Shown one piece after another: positions 1 through 6,108 of a stretch of 6,108 bases of DNA. Position numbers and translations under genes: made by a program. The stretch spans positions 1 to 6,108 of the forward strand of contig JAIXVN010000057.1 of NCBI GenBank assembly GCA_027483005.1, written 5' to 3'. The notes below the pieces were generated by a model that saw only the letters and a program-made list of their open reading frames with translations, had not been told where the DNA came from and searched no databases. Each line of letters opens with the position of its first letter. The stretch's first letter is position 1. Source of the DNA: Verrucomicrobiaceae bacterium. Its GTDB lineage: Bacteria > Verrucomicrobiota > Verrucomicrobiia > Verrucomicrobiales > Akkermansiaceae.

Positions 1-3000
1 GGGACGCCCAGCCGGACGAGCTGCGCCGCGTGATGGTTTTCACCGACCGCTCGCTTTACCGGCCCGGAGAAATGGTCCGCCTCAAGGGCATCATCCGAAC
101 GCAACGCGGCAATGCCATCGAGGCTGAGGATGGCGCTTCACCGAAGCTGGTGATCGTTGATCCGACGGACAAGGAAGTCTTCACCCGCGACCTCAAGCTT
201 TCGGCGAATGGCTCATTCGATCTCGAATTTCCCGCCTCGAAGGAAACCACCGGGCGCTACGGGATCCGGCTGAGATACCCCGACGAGATCGCCCGGGCGG
301 AAGCGCTGGGCGACAACGATTGGGAAGCGAAGGAAAAGCTCATGGCGAACGCGCAGTTTGAATTCGAGTTCCGCGTCGAGGAGTTCCGCCGCAATGCCTT
401 TGAGGTTGAGCAGAAGTTCGCCGACATCGCGGTGGGCAGCACCAAGGTCGGTCTCGATCTTTCCGCCCGCTACTATCAAGGCCAGCCGGTCGCCGCCGGG
501 TCCGCGCATTGGTATTCGCGGGTTGAGGACGTGAACCTCTATCCGGAGAACTACCGCGACTATCTCTTCGGCAATCATCGCACCGAGGACTGGCACTACT
601 GGTATCACTATTTCAGTTACCGCTGGGACGAGGAAAGCGATCGCCAGACCACCACGGTCAACGGCGAGGCCACGCTCGATGCGACCGGAAAGGCCGCCTT
701 GTCGGTCGACCTGCCACAGGGCGATTTCCCGACGGCCCGCGAGGTCACGATCAGCACCGAGGTCACGGATGCGAACAACCAGACGCTCACCGCCTCCACC
801 ACCACGACCGTTCATCCGTCGTCGGTTTATGTTGGGATCTCGCGCATCGACAAGCTGGTGCGGGTGGGAGACCACGTGCCGCTGAAGGTTGTCGCCGTCG
901 ATCCGGATGGAAAGCCAACCGCCGCTGCCTTGCAGTTGGAGACCTTGCTGGTCCGCCAGATCAACGAGCAGTCGAAGACCCGCAATGAGGACGGAGCGAC
1001 GATCGTCCGCAACGACGCCCGTGAGGAGACGGTTTCCACTTCGAAGATGGCCTTGCAGGGCGAGGGGACGTTCGAGCTTGCACCGACGGGACCCGGCCTG
1101 CATTTCCTGACCCTCAAGGGCAAGGACGCCGCCGGTCATCCGTTCGCCACCACGACGTCCTACTACGTTTACGGTAGCAACGAGTATCCCTGGGCCTACG
1201 AGGACGGGATGAAGATCAAGCTCGTCGCCGAAAAGAAGAGCTACAAGCCCGGCGAAACCGCGCGGATCCTGGTGCTTTCCCCGATCGAGGGCACGGCGCT
1301 GGTCACCGTGGAACGCGAGTCGGTGCTGCGCTCCTTCGTGATTCCGCTGAAGGCCGACAATCCGGTGATCGAGATTCCGGTGGCGGATGCCGATGCGCCG
1401 AACGCGTTTGTCTCGGTGCTGGTGGTGAAGGGCTCGAAGGACTCCGGCCGCAAGTTCAAGGAACCGCAGCTCCGGCTCGGGTATTGTGAACTGACGGTGG
1501 AGGATCGCTTGAACCGTCTCGCCGTCGAGGTGAAGGCTGAGAATTCCGCCGACACCGTGCAGATCTCGACCAAGGGCGGCGTGGCTCTTGCCGCCTATCG
1601 CCCCGGCGATGAGGTCGTGCTTTCCGGCACCGTGACGCGCGCCGATGGCTCGCCGGTCAAGGGCTCGGAGGTCACGCTTTATGCCGAGGACGAAGGCACG
1701 CTGGCGGTGATGGGTTATGAGAATCCGGACCCGCTGGGATTCTTCCAGGATCCCCGACTTCTAACGGTGGACTCCGGCACCTCGCTGGATCAATTCATCG
1801 CCGAAGATCCCGATCAACAGAGCTTCTTCAACAAGGGCTTCTTCGTCGGCGGTGGAGATGAGTTCGGCGCGAATCTGACTGATCTGCTGAGGAAAAACTT
1901 CGATCCCTGCGCGACCTGGGCACCCACCTTGGTGACCGATGAGCAGGGGCGTTTCCGCCACAGCTTCAAGGTGCCCGACACGCTGACGCGCTATCGTGTG
2001 ATCGCCGTGGCCACGGAAGGTGCTTCGCGCTTCGGCAGCGTCCGCACCGACTTCGTGGTGAACAAGCCGCTGATGCTGGAGCCGAAGGCCACACGATTCG
2101 CGAATGTCTCGGACCAGTTGAAGCCGCAGGTGCTCGTCCAGAATGCCTCGTCATATGCCGGTGTGTGGAAGATCTCGCTGGTCCAAGGTGAGGCGACCAA
2201 TGTTCCGGTTTATCGACTGCTTTCGGAAAACGACGTGACCGTCACCCTGGCTCCCGGGGCCTCGCAGACGGTTCCGTTTGAAATCGCGGTCGAGTCCGAA
2301 GGCGACGCCGTGCTCACCTTCCGTGCCGTGCCGGTCACGTTGGATGGCCAGCCTCCGACTCCGATCCTTGCGAAAAAGATGTCGGATCTGGTGGAGACCC
2401 GTTTCCCGGTGAACTACCCGATGCCGCTGATCCGTCAGTCGAAGCTCGTGAAGCTGGAGAAATCCGGCACGGGTGACGAACTTCAGGGCCTCCTCGACCC
2501 CGCTCTGCTTGAGGGCAAAGGCGACATCCAGCTTGAGTTCTCGCGCTCGCTGCTGCTGGAATCCGGCGCTTCGATCGACTACCTGCTTTCCTATCCGCAT
2601 GGCTGCGTCGAACAGACGACCTCGTCGCTGATGCCCTGGTTTGCGGTCGAGTCGCTGCGCCCGGTGATGCCTCGCTTCGCCAGTGTGCCCGACGAAAAGG
2701 TCAAGGCCGCCATCCAGGCCGGGGCCGATCGCTTGCTCTCGATGCAACTTCCGACCGGTGGCTTCGCCTACTGGCCGGGTGGCCGGGATCGGGTGGACTG
2801 GGCGAGCTCGTATGCCGGGCTTGGCCTGGTGATGGCGAGGGAAGCCGGAGCCGCTGTTCCTGATAGCGCGCTCGATCTGTTAGCCAACGACCTCATCGCT
2901 TCGCTGCGCGGGCTTTCCAACATCAAGTCGCCCTCCGAGATGGAAATCGCCACCCGTGGACTCTGGGTGCTGGCACGTCTGGGGAAACCGCAGACTGCCT

Positions 3001-3980
3001 ACCACAACTACCTGCGCGACCGGCTCGACACCGTGCCGCCGCGTGGGCGTTGTTTCCTCGCCCTCGCGATGGCGGCCGGCGGAGAAGACAAGGCCTCCGC
3101 ACTGTTTGTCATGCAATCGAACAAGCCCTTCAAGGCGAAGGACGATTCGTGGATGCCGTGGAACCCGGATGATGCGCTCAATCTGCTCGCATTCTCCACC
3201 CTGTACCCTCAGGATCCTGAACTCGGCAAGGCGGTCGACAAGCTGATGCGCGACCGCAATCCCTACGGTGAATGGCGTACGACGTGGATGAACGGCTGGA
3301 GCCTGCTCGCGCTTTCCGCCTATGCGAAGACGGAGGCGGGTCGCGATGACACGGTCGCCATCCGTCTCGGCAACGGCCAGGAAACCACGGCGGTCAACCT
3401 GTCCTCGGAAACTCCCGTGGCCAGCCGATCGTTCAAGACCGGAGCTGAATTGAAGCTGTCGGTGAAGTCTGACGGCAACGCGATGGTCCGCGCCACGATC
3501 GCCTCGAAGCCCGCTGTCGTGCCGCTGCAACCCATCGCCCGCAACGGTCTGGAGATCACGCGTTCCCACGAACGGGTCAAGCCGGATGGAAGCACCGAAC
3601 CACTCGACAAGCCCGCCGTCGGCGACCTGATCAAGGTTTCGCTGCGGGTGACCCTGCCGAAGGATGACAGCCGCTATCTCGTGATCGAAGACCCGCTTCC
3701 CGCGATTTTCGAAACCGTGAACAGCGACTTCGCCAGCCAGAAGGCCGCCAACGGACCTGCCACCGGTGAACGCGACTGGCAGATCTCGCACAGCGAACTG
3801 CGCAGCGATCGCGCGGTCTTCTATCTTGATCGCGTTTGGCGCAGCGGCACCTACACGGTGACCTATCTCGCCCGCTGCACGGTCGCCGGAGAAGCCACGG
3901 CTCCACCTGCCAAGGTCGAGTGGATGTATGACCCGGAGAACTTCGCTCTGTCGGCGTCGCGCTTGTTCCATTCGAAATGA
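1..3980 (+). CDS. Bacterial alpha-2-macroglobulin family protein (thioester type, YfhM-like), 5'-truncated
   Basis: Predicted envelope protease inhibitor: a protease cleaves the bait region, the protein changes shape, and the exposed thioester captures the attacker. The frame is open from base 3, so the GTG at 30 is not a credible start. About 1325 residues are visible; family members usually have roughly 1500-1900, so the signal peptide or lipobox and first domains lie upstream. Domains in order: a macroglobulin domain opening with T-D-R-S-L-Y-R-P-G-E (42-71); a domain with an aromatic cluster (591-626); a bait-region-type domain with Y-K-P-G-E (1242-1256) and V-E-R-E-S (1308-1322); the family-typical D-E-G-T-L-A-V (about 1689-1709); a bait-like linker (1770-1880); the A2M core from L-L-R-K-N-F (1884-1901); a thioester domain with Y-P-H-G-C-V-E-Q (C at 2604, Q at 2613) and G-G-F-A-Y-W-P-G-G (2757-2783); and a C-terminal domain (about 3546-3977) with E-D-P-L-P (3687-3701). 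The stop is TGA at 3978. All thioester residues are present, so it is probably functional. It lies 83 bases upstream of pbpC on the same strand, probably co-transcribed. The family call is very secure; the exact domain borders are approximate. Confidence 0.96.
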   Translation, partial: DAQPDELRRVMVFTDRSLYRPGEMVRLKGIIRTQRGNAIEAEDGASPKLVIVDPTDKEVFTRDLKLSANGSFDLEFPASKETTGRYGIRLRYPDEIARAEALGDNDWEAKEKLMANAQFEFEFRVEEFRRNAFEVEQKFADIAVGSTKVGLDLSARYYQGQPVAAGSAHWYSRVEDVNLYPENYRDYLFGNHRTEDWHYWYHYFSYRWDEESDRQTTTVNGEATLDATGKAALSVDLPQGDFPTAREVTISTEVTDANNQTLTASTTTTVHPSSVYVGISRIDKLVRVGDHVPLKVVAVDPDGKPTAAALQLETLLVRQINEQSKTRNEDGATIVRNDAREETVSTSKMALQGEGTFELAPTGPGLHFLTLKGKDAAGHPFATTTSYYVYGSNEYPWAYEDGMKIKLVAEKKSYKPGETARILVLSPIEGTALVTVERESVLRSFVIPLKADNPVIEIPVADADAPNAFVSVLVVKGSKDSGRKFKEPQLRLGYCELTVEDRLNRLAVEVKAENSADTVQISTKGGVALAAYRPGDEVVLSGTVTRADGSPVKGSEVTLYAEDEGTLAVMGYENPDPLGFFQDPRLLTVDSGTSLDQFIAEDPDQQSFFNKGFFVGGGDEFGANLTDLLRKNFDPCATWAPTLVTDEQGRFRHSFKVPDTLTRYRVIAVATEGASRFGSVRTDFVVNKPLMLEPKATRFANVSDQLKPQVLVQNASSYAGVWKISLVQGEATNVPVYRLLSENDVTVTLAPGASQTVPFEIAVESEGDAVLTFRAVPVTLDGQPPTPILAKKMSDLVETRFPVNYPMPLIRQSKLVKLEKSGTGDELQGLLDPALLEGKGDIQLEFSRSLLLESGASIDYLLSYPHGCVEQTTSSLMPWFAVESLRPVMPRFASVPDEKVKAAIQAGADRLLSMQLPTGGFAYWPGGRDRVDWASSYAGLGLVMAREAGAAVPDSALDLLANDLIASLRGLSNIKSPSEMEIATRGLWVLARLGKPQTAYHNYLRDRLDTVPPRGRCFLALAMAAGGEDKASALFVMQSNKPFKAKDDSWMPWNPDDALNLLAFSTLYPQDPELGKAVDKLMRDRNPYGEWRTTWMNGWSLLALSAYAKTEAGRDDTVAIRLGNGQETTAVNLSSETPVASRSFKTGAELKLSVKSDGNAMVRATIASKPAVVPLQPIARNGLEITRSHERVKPDGSTEPLDKPAVGDLIKVSLRVTLPKDDSRYLVIEDPLPAIFETVNSDFASQKAANGPATGERDWQISHSELRSDRAVFYLDRVWRSGTYTVTYLARCTVAGEATAPPAKVEWMYDPENFALSASRLFHSK

Positions 3981-4030
3981 TCCGCCGCCCTGGCCCTTCG
4001 ATCCGTCGAGGGGCTAGGGGCCAGGGATCA
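3978..4030 (+). repeat. GC-rich imperfect inverted repeat after the A2M stop (possible RNA stem-loop)
   Basis: CCCTGG (3988-3993) pairs with CCAGGG (4021-4026). Inside it, CCCTTCGA (3994-4001) pairs with TCGAGGGG (4006-4013) with one G-T wobble, leaving a TCCG loop and a 7-base bulge (4014-4020). An alternative fold pairs 3988-3996 with 4018-4026 over nine unbroken base pairs. TGATC, which includes the A2M stop codon (3978-3982), can also pair with GATCA (4026-4030). No T-run follows, so this is not a classic intrinsic terminator. It could damp read-through into pbpC, protect the 3' end of the A2M message, or be a dispersed palindromic repeat. The pairing is read directly from the sequence; the function is inference. 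Confidence 0.6.
4010..4030 (+). repeat. Short heptamer-periodic G-rich tract
   Basis: Three consecutive 7-base units, GGGGCTA (4010-4016), GGGGCCA (4017-4023) and GGGATCA (4024-4030). The first two differ at one base; the third is more diverged. The tract forms the 3' arm of the inverted repeat described for the same spacer. No function can be assigned from sequence alone. With only three units, part of the periodicity could be chance, but it sits just 11 bases from a second tract with the same period. Confidence 0.5.
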
Positions 4031-4041
4031 GACCCGTCTTC

Positions 4042-4069
4042 CTGAACACTGAAAACTGAACACTTGAAA
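4042..4069 (+). repeat. Tandem heptamer repeat (CTGAAMA-type) overlapping the pbpC start
   Basis: Four consecutive 7-base units: CTGAACA (4042-4048), CTGAAAA (4049-4055), CTGAACA (4056-4062) and a diverged CTTGAAA (4063-4069). It can also be read as two 14-base units. The change in the last unit creates TTG at 4064, the most likely pbpC start codon. The first unit contains the TGA (4043-4045) that closes the pbpC frame upstream. I recall similar low-complexity intergenic tracts from planctomycete and verrucomicrobial genomes, but could not check this. The tract is A-rich in an otherwise GC-rich window, which could keep the translation start of pbpC unstructured (inference). Confidence 0.7.
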
Positions 4070-6108
4070 CTAGGTGTCCATCTCCGCCGCAAGCGCGTGC
4101 GCATTCCGCTCGTGCTTGCGGCCCTGTGGGCGATCCTCTGGTTCGCCCTGCCTTTCGCGGTTCCTCTTCCGGAGGATCTGCTGAAGCATCCCGATGCCTC
4201 GCCGGTGCTGCTCGATCGGCATGGCGAGCCCATCACCCGGCTGACCTTGCCGGACTTCACCCGTCGGCAACCGGTGGCGCTCGACGAGCTGCCGCCTGAT
4301 TTCATCGCCTGCACCCTCGCCGCCGAGGACAAGCGCTTCTTCTCCCATGGCGGCTTCGATTTCCTCGCCGCCTCGCGTGCCACTCGCGACCTCTTGTCGC
4401 GGGGTCGCGTCGTGTCCGGCGCCTCCACCATCACCCAGCAGTTGGTGAAGATCTCACGACCTCCGGTGAAGCGTTCCCTCAGCGCCAAGGTCAGCGAACT
4501 GATCGGAGCCAGGCGTCTGGAAATGGCCTGGTCGAAGGAGGAAATCCTCACCGCCTATCTGAACCGGCTTGATTACGGCAACCTGCGTCGCGGACCGAAG
4601 GAAGCCGCTCGCTTCTATTTCCAGAAGCCCCTTTCCGATCTCTCGCTGGCCGAGTGCGCCCTGCTCGCCGGGCTTCCGCAGGCACCCTCCCGCCTCAATC
4701 CCCTGAAACGCCCCGAATCCGCCATCACCCGCCGCAATGTGGTGCTCGGTCGGCTTTCAGATCAATCGATCTACGAGGCTTCCCGTATTTCATCCGCCCA
4801 GACCGAGCCTCTGAACCTTCGACCTCTGATTGAACACGAGGCCGCGCCGTGGTTGGCGGAAAAGGTGCCGGTTGCGCTGGCGGGATCGGATGTGCGCACC
4901 ACGCTCGACCTGAAGCTCCAGCATGAGGTCGAGAGCATCGTCCACGAGGAGCTCAACGCCCTGCGCGGATCGAATCTGCATCACGCCGCCGTGGTGGTGA
5001 TCGACAACGCCTCCGGGGAAATCCTCGCGCTCGTCTCCTCCGGAAACTGGAACGATCCGCGCGGTGGCCAGATCAATGGAGCCCTCGCTCCCCGCTCGCC
5101 CGGCTCCACGCTGAAGCCCTTCACCTACCTGCTGTCTTTTCAGAACGGCGGAAAATTTCCCGGTTCGATCCTCGCCGACATTCCGACCCGCTTCCGCACG
5201 CCGGAAGGCCTGAACCTTCCGGAGAACTATGACCGCACCTATCGCGGGCCTGTTTCGATCCGCACCGCGCTCGCCTGCTCGCTGAACATTCCGGCCATTC
5301 GCGAGTTGAATGAACTCGGTGGTCCGGAGCCCTTGCATCAGTTGCTGACGGAGCTCGGTCTCACGACGCTGGGAGACAAGTCGGAGCCCTACGGCCTCGG
5401 TCTCACCATTGGCAATGCGCCCGTCCGACTGTTGGAACTCACCAACGCCTACGCCACTCTCGCACGTGGTGGACTTCAGCTTCCGGCATCGCTCTTTCCA
5501 CACGAGCCCGTTCTGCCGCATCGTGTCTTTGGCGAATCGGAAGCCTGGTTGATCGCCGACATCCTCTCGGATGCCGATGCCCGTGCGCCCTCGTTCGGTC
5601 GACGTGGTCCGCTCGAGCTTCCCTTCCGCTGCGCGGTGAAGACCGGCACATCCTCCGATTTTCACGACAACTGGTGCATGGGTTTCACGCGTGATTTCAC
5701 GGTCGGCGTGTGGGCCGGAAACTTCGACCAAACGCCGCTCAAGGGTCTTTCCGGAGTTGCAGGCGCAGGGCCGATCTTTCATCGGACGATGCTCGCCGCC
5801 CATTCGGGGATCGCGCCGGAGTGGTTTGGAAAACCGGACACCATCACCCGGATCGAGATCGATCCGCGCACCGGCCATCGCGTGAATCCCGGAACAGCCG
5901 GAGCCCGCGGCGAGTTCAGCCTTGCCACGCATCTGCCGCTTGATGCCTCGTCCAGCGACTACTCGAAAGAGGGGCAGGTGTGGCTCGATTGCTCATTCGG
6001 CGAATGGTTCCAGAGCATCCACAATCATCGCAAGGGCGAGTTCAACCTCGCTCCCGATCGTCCGGCTTTGGAGGCCTTGCGCATTCTTGCTCCGGCAGAC
6101 GGTACCAC
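4064..6108 (+). CDS. pbpC: Penicillin-binding protein 1C (bifunctional glycosyltransferase/transpeptidase), 3'-truncated
   Basis: Class A PBP predicted to polymerise lipid II and cross-link peptidoglycan in the periplasm. The frame stays open to the window end: 681 codons visible against about 770 in E. coli PbpC. The TTG at 4064 is chosen because TGA at 4043 closes the frame upstream, no ATG lies between, and this start keeps the basic stretch R-R-K-R before the membrane segment (residues about 14-33). GTG at 4097 is an alternative. No clear Shine-Dalgarno sequence precedes either. GT51 domain: E-D-K-R-F-F-S-H-G-G (88-97, E88 catalytic), G-A-S-T-I-T-Q-Q-L-V-K (119-129), K-E-E-I-L-T-A-Y-L-N (158-167). 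Transpeptidase domain: S-T-L-K (348-351, S348 nucleophile), S-L-N (406-408), K-T-G-T-S (526-530), followed by the PBP1C-like D-N-W-C-M-G-F-T (535-542) and V-G-V-W-A-G-N (547-553). L-R-I-L-A-P-A-D-G (672-680) looks like the opening of the BiPBP_C domain, which favours PBP1C over PBP1A/1B, as does the A2M gene upstream. All catalytic motifs are intact. Family call very secure; start codon moderately so. Confidence 0.95.
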   Translation, partial: MKLGVHLRRKRVRIPLVLAALWAILWFALPFAVPLPEDLLKHPDASPVLLDRHGEPITRLTLPDFTRRQPVALDELPPDFIACTLAAEDKRFFSHGGFDFLAASRATRDLLSRGRVVSGASTITQQLVKISRPPVKRSLSAKVSELIGARRLEMAWSKEEILTAYLNRLDYGNLRRGPKEAARFYFQKPLSDLSLAECALLAGLPQAPSRLNPLKRPESAITRRNVVLGRLSDQSIYEASRISSAQTEPLNLRPLIEHEAAPWLAEKVPVALAGSDVRTTLDLKLQHEVESIVHEELNALRGSNLHHAAVVVIDNASGEILALVSSGNWNDPRGGQINGALAPRSPGSTLKPFTYLLSFQNGGKFPGSILADIPTRFRTPEGLNLPENYDRTYRGPVSIRTALACSLNIPAIRELNELGGPEPLHQLLTELGLTTLGDKSEPYGLGLTIGNAPVRLLELTNAYATLARGGLQLPASLFPHEPVLPHRVFGESEAWLIADILSDADARAPSFGRRGPLELPFRCAVKTGTSSDFHDNWCMGFTRDFTVGVWAGNFDQTPLKGLSGVAGAGPIFHRTMLAAHSGIAPEWFGKPDTITRIEIDPRTGHRVNPGTAGARGEFSLATHLPLDASSSDYSKEGQVWLDCSFGEWFQSIHNHRKGEFNLAPDRPALEALRILAPADGT

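Noticed and set aside
213..1139. 308-codon open frame on the - strand
   Set aside because: Antisense shadow of the A2M gene, with a low-complexity Arg/Gly/Leu/Val composition and no motif.
2880..3971. 363-codon open frame on the - strand
   Set aside because: It lies wholly inside the A2M gene, whose frame carries clear family motifs. Its translation is Arg/Gly/Val-rich with no recognisable domain: a codon-bias shadow.
30..3980. GTG at 30 as the true start of the A2M gene
   Set aside because: The frame is open from base 3 to 30 with plausible coding sequence, the family's N-terminal domains and signal peptide are missing, and the Y-R-P-G-E motif occurs much further into full-length members.
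3988..4026. Rho-independent terminator
   Set aside because: The stem is strong, but no T-run follows 4026 and the next gene is close on the same strand, so it is listed only as an inverted repeat.
4042..4069. CRISPR-like repeat array
   Set aside because: The units are seven bases, contiguous and without spacers, so this is a simple tandem repeat.
3631..4551. 306-codon open frame on the - strand crossing the spacer
   Set aside because: It overlaps the A2M 3' end and the pbpC 5' end and reads through the low-complexity repeats. The product is Arg/Ser-rich without a domain. Repeat-derived pieces like this are a common source of spurious gene calls.
4790..5932. 380-codon open frame on the - strand
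   Set aside because: It is antisense to the transpeptidase region of pbpC, where all catalytic motifs are intact on the + strand, and has no recognisable domain.

Overview
The window holds two protein-coding genes on the + strand. Both run off the window: a bacterial alpha-2-macroglobulin (A2M) gene, cut at its 5' end (1-3980), and a penicillin-binding protein 1C gene, pbpC, cut at its 3' end (4064-6108). An 83-base spacer separates them. I see no RNA genes, mobile elements, CRISPR arrays or attachment sites.

The DNA is GC-rich, with strong third-position G/C bias in both genes. There is no good Shine-Dalgarno sequence before the second gene, and the spacer is made of short heptamer-periodic repeats. 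Together with the flavour of the two proteins, this suggests an environmental Gram-negative bacterium, possibly of the Planctomycetota-Verrucomicrobiota-Chlamydiota group (a Luteolibacter-like verrucomicrobium is my best guess). That assignment is inference from style, not from a marker gene.

Layout: 1-3980 is the A2M gene, running from an internal macroglobulin domain through a bait-like segment, the thioester domain with an intact C-V-E-Q site (2604-2615) and the C-terminal macroglobulin domain. 3981-4063 is the spacer, with a GC-rich inverted repeat and two heptamer-periodic tracts. 4064-6108 is pbpC, with a membrane anchor, a complete GT51 glycosyltransferase domain, a complete transpeptidase domain (S-T-L-K, S-L-N, K-T-G-T) and the first residues of the C-terminal BiPBP_C domain.

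A2M next to pbpC is a known conserved pairing in Gram-negative bacteria. The usual model is periplasmic defence and repair: A2M traps proteases that breach the outer membrane, and PBP1C repairs or extends peptidoglycan. Nothing here points to a wholly new system. The points worth a second look are the repeat-built spacer that appears to supply the pbpC start codon, an aromatic/histidine cluster in the A2M, and the composition of its bait-like segment.
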